Assembly: GCA_949130495.1 (NCBI GenBank)
Contig: OX422210.1
Coordinates: forward strand, 28,370,681 to 28,434,680
Source: Sambucus nigra
Lineage: Eukaryota; Streptophyta; Magnoliopsida; Dipsacales; Adoxaceae
Reading direction: 5' to 3'
Length of the DNA: 64,000 bases
Positions 35,426 through 46,456 of the stretch are shown here, in pieces; position 1 is the first letter of the stretch; each line of letters begins with the position of its first letter. Under the pieces are notes generated by a model. The model searched no databases. It was not told the origin of the DNA and saw nothing but the letters and a program-made list of their open reading frames with translations. The position numbers and the translations under genes were made by a program.

Positions 35426-35639
35426 ACACACCACCACACACATATATACACACACATATACACATACATATACACACATACACACACATATAGAAATGAA
35501 AGAGAAAGAGAGGAAAAAAATATACCTTAGAGAGAGAGAAAGAGCGCTGAAATCGCTTATAGAGAGAGAGAAAGAGGGAAACCAAAAAACGGTGGGAAAA
35601 AAAGAGCCTAGGGCTTTTTTTACTGAAGAGATTGTTAGG

Positions 35640-35756
35640 GTCGTGTCAAGGTCCTTGACCGTGACAATTATTTTAAGTATTGTCACGGTCTTGTCACGGT
35701 CAATGACCGTGACAAAAAATGCTTTTTTTTTATCACGGTCAATGACCTTGACAAGG
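35640..35756. repeat. CACTA subterminal repeats, right end
   Basis: Several GTCACGGTC / GACCGTGAC words, inverted relative to the left end, close to the terminal repeat at 35799. Confidence 0.85.
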
Positions 35757-35799
35757 GTGGCCGGTTGAAAGGTGACATTTTGGCCATTTTGGTGTAGTG

Positions 35800-38700
35800 G
35801 GTCAACATCGACATAAACGCCCTAGCAACAATATCCTCTTGGCTCAGCTCCTTCCATTTAGCCTTCCATACCGTGGCTAACTCCCCCTCGGGTTTTCGAA
35901 TCAACGCATCTGCCACTACATTAGCCTTACTCGGGTGATAATGAATATCAAATTGGTAGTCTTTCACAAACTCTAACCATCGGCGCTGTCGCATATTCAA
36001 ATATTTCTGTGAAAACAAATATTGCAACGATTTGTGGTCCGTGAAAAGACTAAATTTCTCCCCCAAGAGGTAATGTTTCCATATCTTCAAGGCAAAAACC
36101 ACTGCACCAAATTCCAAATCATGAACTCGATAATTCTTCTTATGGGGCTTTAGCTTGCGAGAAGCATAAGCAATAGCCCGATGCTCTTGCTGTAACACAC
36201 CTCCCAACCCTTGCAGAGATGCGTCCGTAAAGACCAAATATTCTAAACCCGACCTCAGTAACACAAGTACTGGAGCAAAAGTTAACTTATCTTTCAACTC
36301 ATCAAAAGCTAGTTGACAAGAATCATCCCAAACGAACCTCACTCCCTTCTGAGTTAAATTTATCAAAGGGCTAGCAATCTTAGAAAAAACCTTGATAAAT
36401 CTGTGGTAATAGCCAGCCAAACCCAAAAAACTGGGAATCTCTGTAGGTGTCATGGGCTGACCCCATTCCCTCACCGCAACAACTTTACTCGGGTCTACCG
36501 AAATACCCTGAGCTGTCACAATGTGACCCAGAAACTATACTTCCTGCAACCAAAAACCACACTTCTCAAACTTAGCATACAATTGATGATCCCTCAACGT
36601 CTGCAGGACCAACCATAAATGCGTAGCATGATCGGGTTCTGTTTGAGAATACACTAGGATGTCATCAATAAACACGATAGAAAACTGGTCCAGGAATTCC
36701 CAAAACACTCTATTCATAAGGTCCATAAACACTTCAGGAGCATTGGTTAGCCCAAAAGGCATAATCGGAAATTCATAGGACCCATATCTAGTTAGGAACG
36801 CAGTTTTGGACACGTCTTGTTCTCGTATCCGTAGCTGGTGATACCCAGCCCTCAAATCTATTTTAGAGAAGTACAACGCTCCCCTAAGTTGATCGAACAA
36901 ATCATCAATCCGAGGTAGTGGGTATTTGTTCCTGATGGTGACTTTATTCAACTCCATGTAATCAACACACAACCGGAGATAACCATCTCTTTTCTTCACA
37001 AATAATACAGGAGCTCCCCACGGCGACGTACTACGCTTAATAAACCCCTGTTCTAACAACTTCTAAATCTAATCTCTTAACTCCCTCATCTCAACAGGAG
37101 CTATACGGTACGGAGCTCTAGCAATCGGTCACGTTCCCGGTGCTAAATTAATTACGAACTCAATCTCCCTACTTGGAGGTAAACTCAGTATTTTCCAAAA
37201 AACATCTTCGAATTCCCTAACAATCGGAATTGAATCTAAGGAAACGACTACATCCCGAGAAGTCTCCTCCGCAATGCAATATAAATAAGTGCTAGAACCT
37301 CCCTCTGAACGAGGCATAGTTACTAAAAACACCTCTTACCTCGGAATGGCAAATACTATACTCTTCCCATAGCAATTTACTATCGCGTGATACTTTACTA
37401 GCCAATCCATACCCAGGATTACATCATACCCGACCATATCAAGGACGAGCAAATCGGCCTCAAAACACAAATTACCAAGATTTATTTCTACTCGTTTATA
37501 AATAAAGAAAATGAGCGAACCATCACCCATAGAAGATTCGAAACTAGTGAAAGTACTCTTCGCAGATTTAATTAGCTCCATCGATTGAGCAAAACTTCTA
37601 GAAATAAACGAGTGTGTCGCACCCGTATCAAACAATACACGACCCATAAGCCCCTGAATGGGAAACTTACCTTCAATAGCTGGCGGCGTTGGCAGGGCTG
37701 GAGGAAGCATATCATCCTGTTTGTGGTAAACATGTTCATACTGTAGTTGTCCCTATTGTGGAGGGAAACCTGGATTAGGCACTAGCGGTGGTTGTTGTGC
37801 ATGCTGATGCTGTGGAATTCTAAGAAATTGTCCCCCAATCAACTGCGAACATGCCTTCCTATAATGACCCGTGTCCCCACATTGAAAACAATGACCCGCC
37901 ATATTTTCCTGATTACGGCCCCTGTTATTTCTGAACTGCCCAAAGCCTTGGCCCGAATGGACTCGACCCCCATTGTTACCCCGACCTACCTAACCTACCT
38001 GGTGCTGTTGCTGGGCATCTTCATCGTGCCTGAAATTACTGCCTCTGAAATTAAATCCCCCAAACGCTGCCTTTTGGACAATTCCCCTTGTTGGTCGTCC
38101 CTTCCTTTTGCTTACCTCCCGATGATTAGGACGAGGGTAGTTCTCCCCCTCCCGCACCATTGCCTCCAGGATTACTCGCTTTCCCCACAACTGAAACTTT
38201 CTTACTTCCTTCTACATGCAATCGATGATCTTGACAATGAAGTAACGCGGCATTCATCACATCCCCAAAAGTTTCTAAAGCTGGATTGCCCAAAAAGTGT
38301 TGTTGTATCCTCCAATGTAATCCTCCAATGAACTTTGATATTCTCCTCTCCTCCGGAGTTACCTCATCCAGCACAAAACTAGCCAACCGAGTGAATTCTT
38401 CCTCATACTCAGCCATAGAACATTTACCTTGAACTACATCTTGAAGCTTCCTCCTCCTTTCCCTTTGGACTTTCGGAGGAAAATATTTTCGATCAAACAA
38501 AACCCAAAAGTCAGTGATAGTCATAGTATCTCTTTGCTCTGGCGTGGTCATCGACTCCCACCAATGTAAGGCTGCTCCAACTAGCTTAAGAGTATTAAGG
38601 ATTTTCTTTCGTTCTTCACTACAGTCTATCAAGCAAAGATGACATTGCATATCCTTTTTCCATTGGTTAGCTACTATCACATCGGAACCACCCTGAAATT

Positions 38701-38957
38701 TTGGGGGATGACCCTTTAAAAAGGATTCTCTAACCCTTTCCCACAACGAAGGTCCCGCAGGGGCTTGCACCTCCTGAACCTTGCTATTGGGCTTGGGGAA
38801 TTTGCTGAACCACGGCAGTCATCGAAGTATTAACCGTCTAGGCCACGATATTGGCTACCTCAGCGGCATTTATAGTTCCTTGCAGCAGCGGTGGAGGAAC
38901 TATATCATCTTCTACAACTATATTTCTTATCGCAGGGCGACCTCTCTTAGGCGGCAT
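35800..38957 (-). pseudogene. gag-pol: Chromovirus 2 gag, protease, RT and RNase H
   Basis: Upstream half of the split gag-pol. Start ATG at 38957 (MPPKRGRPAIRN). A TAG at 38838 and a frameshift shortly after precede the Gag core (38770-38126). The CCHC knuckle (CFQCGDTGHYRKAC) is at about 37900-37855, protease DTGATHSF at about 37631-37608, RT with FIDD at about 36680-36669, and RNase H with FTDAS at about 36230. Stops visible in the otherwise well-preserved frame: TAG at 37063, 37069 and 36535, TAA at 37333; in context each is explained by CAG-to-TAG or CAA-to-TAA change. Pol is broken at 35800 by the CACTA element and resumes at 31070. Confidence 0.92.
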
Positions 38958-39126
38958 CTGAGATGAAGAAACAACTGAATTAGAATACTATTAAGAATAA
39001 TTGATCTTAGCAGAAGTTCGTAAATATAGACAAACAAAATAGTCCTAACATTTAGGCTCTATATCAAAGAACGCTACGATAGAACGTGACAAGTCCACAT
39101 AGTTCCTAAAGACTCTAGAACCCAAA

Positions 39127-39138
39127 GCTCTGATACCA
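39127..39138 (-). other. Primer-binding site (tRNA-Met) of chromovirus 2
   Basis: Minus strand TGGTATCAGAGC, two bases from the 5' LTR at 39141. Confidence 0.93.
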
Positions 39139-39140
39139 TC

Positions 39141-42100
39141 TGTGACACCCCGCTTATTAAAATAAGAGGTGGCCAACCCGATACTCCAATAACAACAGGA
39201 ATCATAGATGGTCCATTCTTAGCATCACAGTAATACAATAAATGTACGAGATAACCACTCATTATTTTAGAAAATGGATTGTCAAAATTTATTTGTAAGT
39301 TAAAGAAAATAATTTAAGCAATCCAAATGAGAAGAAGGTCGATACAAAAAGACAGATAATAAATCGGCAATTATATGCGACAAAATAACCGAATAATTTA
39401 TCGGTTAACAGACATAAACAAATGGGGTTACACCGAGTATTAAAGTGCAATATCACATTATATAATACAAGTACAAAACTTAGGCAACACGCCTGAATGT
39501 GTAACCGATCAAAACTAGAGTGCAAAAAGATGGAAGCATCTATATCAAATATCCCGTAACATCCGCAATATGTTACAACTCCATGGAACCGGGATAGAAA
39601 AGTCAATACGGGCGTCCTTGTGGTGGAACACCTGGGCGAATAATAAGATTCATGTAAAAAAAAGATATAAATGGGTCAGGGCCCGATTTAATATAATCAC
39701 CAGTTGAATAAAGTTCATGACAGTTATGGACAGTTTAATCATCATGAATAAGTTTGTTTCGTTCACTCTAAATAATGATAGGGAATCTAACTTCTCAATC
39801 GAAAAGCATAACCTAACGCAAATGTAATGACAATGATCACAATTCAATTATGCAGGAGAATATGAATAAAATATTACTTAATGAGATTTAATTTCCTTTT
39901 ATACACAATTCATTTCGCCATTCCTTTCTCATTAGGAAACGTACTCAAAGAAATTTATTTCATAAAGTGCCGTATTATCAACAAGACTCCACTTTAACAA
40001 GAATATTTATATTACACAACATAAAATGATTCTAAGACCGTCCTTCCGGGTTTCTCCACTGGAGGCGCCCCTAAATAGCTATCATCTTCCAGGGCCTATC
40101 ACCAAGACAACCTGGGCATCCTACATTGCGTGACGTCGGTAAGCAGACATATACCTTTGACAGTGAGTCATAACCACACCCAAAATTACCTCACTTTGAA
40201 CAATAATCACACAATATAATAATCACCGGTCCAATGGCTAAGTACAATATTCACCCTGCATTCACTAGCCAGGGGACTTCACCTCATGTGCGTAACTTCC
40301 CCTATGATAGCATTTAGAGAGGTGTGTATACACAAATTATCATTCACAACTTAATCTCATTTTAAAATATGCATTACGTTTTATCTGGAGCCATATTCGG
40401 TTAATGTTATCATTATAAACTTCAATGTTTAACAAATCCCCAAGTAAGTCTTCAAGAAATAATGACGTTACTATAAGCCACCAAGTCTACTATACCTCAA
40501 TCACGTCTCTAAAGTTCCCCGATTATATAATCCTACATCTCGTAATCTCAAAATAGCTTGCTAAGGGAAGAAACTACCTTGTCATCTATTTGATAATCCT
40601 CGGAATAAGCCCCATCTATTCCCTTCCTAATATAGGGTAGTTACCTAACTAATATAAGAATCTGGGACACTAAGTTTACTTCATAATAGAAGGTTCCTAG
40701 GTCCTAAGCCTAAAAGAAAAGGCTAAAAACTAAGTTGGAAAAATCCCCCAAAACAGCAGGATTTCGAATTGATTCTCCCTAAGGCCGAATCGATTCTCCC
40801 CAGGTAGCGAACCGATTCGCCAAAAAGTGAATCGATTTGGTAGGGGGAACCAACACTCTATCTCACGCTGAATTGATTCGGCCTTACCCGAATCGATTCG
40901 ATTTTCCAGACCTGTAGCCTCCCTTATTAGCTAATCGATTCGCTAGGAGGCAAATCGATTCGCCTTGGTGAATTTGCCAAGTGGGGGCTACGGGTTATGA
41001 ACCCTAATTTTCCCAAATTTCATACTTCTTTCCTTAAATCTCAACTAAATCAGCTCATGTAAATACCAAAAAATTACTAAGATAACAATACTCATTAAAA
41101 CCAACTTAAATTAATTTTAATATCATAGTGAAGGGTCTAAACACCAATTTTATCACAACCCATAAATGGAAAATTCTCAAGAACACAACCAAAATGCAAT
41201 TTATTCACTCTAGATTATATATTTGCAAGTTCGAAACTTGTCTTAAGCTAAAATCTCGGATTCCCTTATGGTAGATGAAAGATCAAACCCAATTTCTTCA
41301 ATTCTTCTCCTTTCTCTCCTTTTTCTCCACAATTCTCTTACTCTCTCTTTCTCTCTAGGTTTAGGAAGCATACACATGAGAATTAAGAGGGGTTCCAAGA
41401 CTTAACCGTGTAATTAATATTAGTGTCCCTCTTTAAATGTTAATACACCAATAAAATGACTCGTAACTACATAATTAAGTCATAACATGTTAAAAGTGTC
41501 CGGAACCCGAAAATACAATATGACCCTTATTTTTACTATCTCGACTATTTCGGGACTAACCGCGCTCTCTAAATTGGCATTTAGAATAATATAAATCATT
41601 TCAAGTTCCAACTTCATTTAAACCATAAATACCGTTTAAAGCACAACGACACCATGAATCGTAACATAATGCTATTTACATTCACATAATAGTAAATATG
41701 CAAAATCTAGTAAATATTATCTTTTAATTCACTTAAAACAATATTTACCCCATTATCCAATATTTTATATAATTAACTCTCATGGCAAATTAATATAAAA
41801 TAAATTACTCAAAAGCAAGGGTTATTACCAGTGTTCTTAAAAACGCGCCTAGGCGGCGCCAAGGCGCACCTAGGTGCGAGGCTTTTTAGATACCCCAAGT
41901 TTTGGCCCTAGGCGTGGATCAAGGCATGGTCAATGATAGTCAACATTTTTTGGGGTAAGGCGTGAAAAAACATGTGTTTGGGGGGTGTAAGGCATGGAAA
42001 AACGCGAGTTTTTTAGAAGTAAGACGTGAAAAACACAATTTTTTTTTTGTATTTTAAAAATGTAGTATTTTAATTTACAAATATTTAGACATATTTTTAA

Positions 42101-42277
42101 GGTATGTACCATTTTAGTATGTTTAATAGTCTTGTCATAGTCAAAAAAATATTAAAATATATTAAAAAATGCCTAAACGCCTTTTCACGCCTAAGGCCCG
42201 CCTAGGCTTCTAAGGCTTAAAGCTTGGCCTCCACGCCTCGGTCACGCCCCGCATTTTTTAAAACCTTGGTTATTACA
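39141..42277 (-). repeat. 5' LTR of chromovirus 2, with nested MITE
   Basis: Plus-strand start TGTGACACCCCG; end TTATTACA at 42277. Length without the MITE and its extra duplication copy is 2689 bp, matching the partner LTR (2658 bp). Palindrome cluster at 40764-40966. Confidence 0.93.
41829..42268. mobile_element. hAT-type MITE, 440 bp
   Basis: Ends CAGTGTTCTTAAAAACGCG and, inverted, CAAGGTTTTAAAAAATGCG. Perfect 8-bp target duplication GTTATTAC (41821-41828 and 42269-42276), the hAT hallmark. The interior is full of GCGCCTAGGCG-type words near both ends and AT-rich in the middle. No transposase. Its removal restores the LTR end exactly. Confidence 0.9.
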
Positions 42278-43177
42278 TATGAAAGGAAGAATTTCCTAAT
42301 TTTAATGATATAGACTATAAAACACGGACCCCAATACTACGTAGTATGTATGATGTTTGATGCCATCATTTTATGGGTAGCATGGTTGGGGTAATTAGGT
42401 AGATGGTAACTTTAATGTAGATAATTCTATTTCACTGTGTTTATCTTATTAATTGCATTCTTATACTGTCATTAGCATTTATCCATCATATGTATAGAGA
42501 CTTGGGTGGTTATACGTGTAGCACTACTTTTAGATGAGGGATGATACATGTTATGTATGTGAGTGACAATGGGAAGTATTCACTTTGAATGAACTATAAT
42601 TTTATGTATGTGAGTAGTTTTACACGTATATCCCCTCATACTTTTATGTATGAGGGGTGAGACATGTTATGTATATGAGTGACGATGGGAAGTATTCACT
42701 TTGAATTAACTATACTTTTGCAAAATAAATTTAGTAAGTTAGTTCTTGCACACTCTAGGGTACTGACCCAAAATTGTAAATGTTTTCTTCCCCTAGGTAC
42801 ACCTGGACATGATCATTGACAAATCAACCTTGAAGTCTCACTTTGCGTACCGGATTTTAGATTGTTGATTCTAGATTAAGTTGATACGCTCCTTCAATTT
42901 TTTTACTTTTGGATTATTGTATGGGCATAAGCCCGAAGTCTATTTTATTTATTGCTGGTTCGAGACACTTATCTTGGGATTTATTTATATTACGTGGATG
43001 TTGGATTCTATTATTTTCTTGGATGTTAATTTAGATTTAGTTTCAAACTCAATCGTTGTTTACAAATAAATATTTTACATAGTTTGATCCCTAGAATGAT
43101 ATATATTGTATAGCAAGCCCCATATTCAGTATATTGCATCTGGCCAACCTTTACGTGAAAAAATGGGGGTTGTTACA
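42278..43177 (+). repeat. Right piece of the solo LTR
   Basis: 900 bp ending GGTTGTTACA and followed by TATAA. It contains a direct duplication of about 65 bp around GGGAAGTATTCACTTTGAAT (42571 and 42687), period 116 bp. Confidence 0.8.
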
Positions 43178-43182
43178 TATAA

Positions 43183-44379
43183 GCTCACAAAAAACTTATG
43201 TATAACTCAATGGTAAGCATTAAATTAACCTTTGAAATAACTTGCTTGAGTGAGAGAGAAGAAATAACTCTTAGATACACCCAAGGCAGGCAGCTTAAAC
43301 ACCAAGGTCTTAGGAAATATAGGTCATAGATCAATAAGTTCTTAGGTTCTTGGTGGGAAATCTTGAAAAAAGTGTATTAATGATGGATGATATGCACTTG
43401 TTTTGCAATAACTCTCTATCTCTCGGTAATCTGATCATAATAACGATAATAATCCCTCAGTGGTGGGGGTATCTATATAGTCGTCCTCACTCGAGTAATC
43501 TCAGGCTTAATAAATGTACATGATAACCCTTCATAACTTTACGTCACTAGCATTCAATGTAAAGATGTGTTAGCGTGACTCTACGTTATTGGCCTTAAAT
43601 GCCAATGTACAACTTTTGTGACCAACTATGTGTCAGGAGACTATCACAACAGTGGAAATCTACCAAACTAACCGACAACCCCCAAACCACCTCATTTTAC
43701 TCAAGTTTGGATTGGACATTGGGTAGGTCACGTGTGACATCACTTAAGACAAATGTTACTTTGGGTAAATGATTATTTTGCACTGAACCCAATGGGTGAT
43801 TGGACTCATGGTTGCTCGGATGATGCTCTCGCGAGTTATACTCCCTCTGTGTTTTTCTTGGTGTGTATAAAGTGGTTAAGTCATGTCTTAATGTAGCCTT
43901 ACTTTTCAATCCTCCAAACGAGTTCGCTCATCGGTTCCCATGGTGAGGTTGTTCGATAGAGCACGAAAGCTCTCCCAACCCCTCCGAGACTTAGTCCCTC
44001 CCGGATACCAATTATCCTCACCCATAGATTACAATACATGTCATAAAATTATAATATGTCTTACAAATATATAATTTAAGTACAAACAAAAATACAAAGC
44101 TTCCACGAACAACTCATTTGGGAAGCTTCCTCGTGGCCCCTTCAATTGCTTGAAACAACTTACTTTTTTTCTTCATTATTTACTCGGGCTAGCTCATGAG
44201 CCTGATTATTTGACTTTGTGCCTTCCTCTAATTGTGGGGGATTGTTTCTAATTATAATTTTATCTTTAATCTCCCCCTACAGTTTATGGCCCTATATGAT
44301 TGGATGTGGGTTTGGTATACTCACATGGATTTTGAATTGTGCGAATTTCTATTAGCTTACACATTTTGTTGATTATACT
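43183..44379. other. Non-coding flank to the right of the solo LTR
   Basis: Continuation of the sequence interrupted at 14478. No supported ORF. It contains a G-box-like GTCACGTGTGAC (43727-43738) and, on the minus strand, CTATATAGATACCCCCACC (about 43460-43480), a possible TATA region. It could be a decayed LTR, but I could not prove ends. Confidence 0.4.
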
Positions 44380-45323
44380 AGATATTCGGGATTCCAGAAA
44401 GTCCAAAAATCTATATTTTAAGTGTGTTTTTTGTGGGATATTTATATAAAAACATTGTATTTTTGTTGATTTTTAAACATTAGTTAAGTTAGAAAATCAG
44501 TTTTTGGGGATTTTTGTGGAGCTTCCCTCTCCTCCATTTATCTTTGGGTGTATACCCATTAACGTAAGTTTCTACTATTCATTGTCTTCTTTATTTAATA
44601 CATGATTTACTTCTTTTCTTTCTTTCTTTGTAGTTACTTTTATTGCTTAGTTAATTAGTTATTGGTAGTTTAATTCTTGTTTTCTTTAGTAATTAGTTGT
44701 TTTCATTAGTTTTATTTATGTATTTTCCTTAGTTAAAGGGTTGGGGTTATGTTTCGGCCATTGATGGGCGTTGAGATCCAAAAATTAGGTTTTGTGTAAA
44801 ATTGTGTTTAATTGAAATCATGTGTATTAAAGTTGTAATGTTATGCATTTAACTTCCCCTGCCATGCAATGTTAGCGTTTATTGCGATATCCCGAATTTA
44901 ATCCATGGGTGACCATTTTTTATTAAATATTTTATCTCCCGTTTTTGGATTAAATTCCTTCATGGGTGATGTTTATAATTAATTGAATATGCTTGGTTAA
45001 ATGCTTTCGAACCAAAATTCTAACTATGCGTTGTTTAGCCCATGGCGGGGATGTGACCCTAATTCTCGTTTTATTAATTCTTGTTTAGTGTTAACTTCTT
45101 ATTTTTCACTTTCTTTACTTCCAAACCATCACCTTTTACACTTTTATTTTAGAAGTGACAAATCAATTATAATCTGTCCAACACTCTCTTTAGATTCTCG
45201 ATACTCGGACTGGCCGATATATTCCCTTACCGAGTGTAGTCATAGTTTAGGTTTCTGTATTGAGGCGGTGAACCAAAAACAACGACAATGCTTTTACACG
45301 AGCACTTAGTTCATGCCTGATCA
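44380..45323 (+). repeat. 5' LTR of the LARD-like element, truncated
   Basis: Aligns with about 49165-50090 of the 3' LTR (shared words GGGTGTATACCCATTAA and ACACGAGCACTTAGTTCA). The first approximately 620 bp of the LTR are missing. Ends GCCTGATCA just before the primer-binding site. Confidence 0.82.
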
Positions 45324-45326
45324 AAA

Positions 45327-45342
45327 TGGCGCCATTGTCGAG
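45327..45342 (+). other. Primer-binding site of the LARD-like element
   Basis: TGGCGCCATTGTCGAG, three bases after the LTR end. TGGCGCC is complementary to the 3' end of tRNA-Asp, as in Athila-type elements. Confidence 0.75.
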
Positions 45343-45509
45343 GAGTGTTTTGATTTAGATTGTACTTGTTTTATTATTTCGTACTATTTGTTCTTTTGTA
45401 TTTGTATTCTCTGTTTTAACGTTTTTTACAGGATTGCACATTTGAGCGCCATGAAACTTTGAATTCATGGCTGCACGCCTTCCTACGTGGATTATTTATC
45501 TAAAAACCT

Positions 45510-46456
45510 TTTGTTAATCATGTCCTATTTTTATTTTATGTCGATAATTCTAATGATTCTTTATTTGGAAATTGTTCTCAAACCTTTTATTCTCAAGAAT
45601 TTGGGTCCCCACCTATTACCATGCATGAAGGCCTTCGAATTATTAAGAATGAAAGGCTTGAAAACATTTATTGGGAAGAAAGTCATTGTTGGGAGCTTGA
45701 GTTGGATGAATTATTCGAATCCAACAATGATTTTTCTTTTGATACTTATGAAGTTGAAGAAGCGTTTCAACTGAATGAGGAATCCGGGGATCTAAAGCCA
45801 AGGAAGCATACTTTGGAAGAATCTCTTCTTCTTTTCACCCGAAGCGTGGATAACGTTATTGGTGCTGGATTGAGAATTAAAACACTTTTCAATGAGATTG
45901 ATTCTTTTGTGGAAATCAATTAGGAGATGGAGACTTGTGTTTCACCTCAAATTTTAAAAGAATATTTCATTGAAAGTGAGTCTTTCTCCCCTGAAATTCA
46001 GTATCTTTGTGACGATGAATTGATTGAGATTGAATTTATTTCATCACCATATTCGTTTCCATTATCGCACCATTAGAAGTACCGATTGATTCCTATAATT
46101 TGGTCGAAATTATTGAGAATTTAAAACCTTTTACTAATGAGGACTCTTTACCAAAATTATTTTTCAAGATGGATTTTTCCCCCATGTGTGCACCACATCC
46201 CATTCTACTTGAAAAACCTTTGGGAGGTGATTCTATTTTTCTTAGATACCAATTTCACGTCTCCCCCTTAGTATCCAAATCCCCCATCGTCCCCCAAAAA
46301 TGTTTAATTGACGATGGTTCATTTCTCTCACCTTACACATGCCTTCCATTATTCAAACGAAATTCCTTTTTTTGGGGAGGCATGCTTTCAAAGGAGGGTA
46401 CACCGATTATCCCTCAAAGTCAAACCGTATTTTGGGTGGACCCTCAAAACTTTTGA
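45510..46456 (+). pseudogene. Unrecognised coding segment of the LARD-like element
   Basis: I do not recognise this protein. A frame is open from about 45510 through 45923 (internal Met at 45621), continues in frame past one TAG at 45921-45923, and then shifts frame near 46070. A second open part (46100-46456) follows. The first part is rich in Glu, Asp, Phe and Leu with a helical segment near LLLFTRSVDNVIGAGLRIKT. The second is Pro/Phe/Ser-rich and ends SQTVFWVDPQNF. There is no zinc knuckle, protease, RT or integrase motif and no signal peptide. It sits where gag would be, directly after the leader. It may be a diverged Gag N-terminus or a protein special to this non-autonomous family. Confidence 0.35.

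Larger units (their letters stand above)
31071..35799. mobile_element. CACTA (En/Spm) transposon, non-autonomous
   Basis: 4729 bp with terminal inverted repeats CACTACACCAAAT (31071) and CACTACACCAAAA (inverted, ending 35799). Flanks GTT and GGT fit the 3-bp duplication of CACTA elements with one change. Removing the element and one copy restores an ungapped match of 15 residues to the pol of chromovirus 1. Both ends carry many GTCACGGTCAATGACC-type subterminal repeats (31094-31375, 35640-35756). Inside is a TNP1/Transposase_24-like pseudogene and about 2.1 kb of large tandem repeats. The catalytic TNP2/TnpD-type transposase gene is absent. Confidence 0.9.
26918..42277 (-). mobile_element. 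Tekay-like chromovirus 2, interrupted by CACTA and hAT insertions
   Basis: Minus-strand Ty3/gypsy element with a perfect TATGA duplication (26913-26917 and 42278-42282). Left (3') LTR 26918-29575, right (5') LTR 39141-42277, primer-binding site 39127-39138, polypurine tract next to 29576. Its pol is cut by a CACTA transposon at 31071-35799 and its 5' LTR by a hAT MITE at 41829-42268. LTRs are visibly more diverged (several percent by eye) than those of chromovirus 1, so it is the older insertion. Confidence 0.92.
14479..43177 (+). mobile_element. Solo LTR (Ty3/gypsy), split by two nested retrotransposons
   Basis: Begins TGTAATACCCCG at 14479, ends GGTTGTTACA at 43177, and is flanked by a perfect 5-bp duplication TATAA (14474-14478 and 43178-43182). 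Its own sequence is in three pieces: 14479-15946, 26791-26917 and 42278-43177, about 2.5 kb in total. That is close to the 2.7-3.0 kb LTRs of the inserted Tekay-like elements. Its first 17 bases match the 5' end of the chromovirus 1 LTR, so it is a plus-oriented relative. There is no internal region and the duplication is clean, so it is a solo LTR left by LTR-LTR recombination before the insertions. Confidence 0.82.

Noticed and set aside
34660..35686. Cys/Val/Gly-rich and Thr/His/Pro-rich ORFs in the CACTA interior
   Set aside because: They are translations of CA and CCACCCC low-complexity repeats.
43697..43909. Minus-strand 70-codon ORF
   Set aside because: No recognisable feature, and its length is unremarkable for non-coding DNA.
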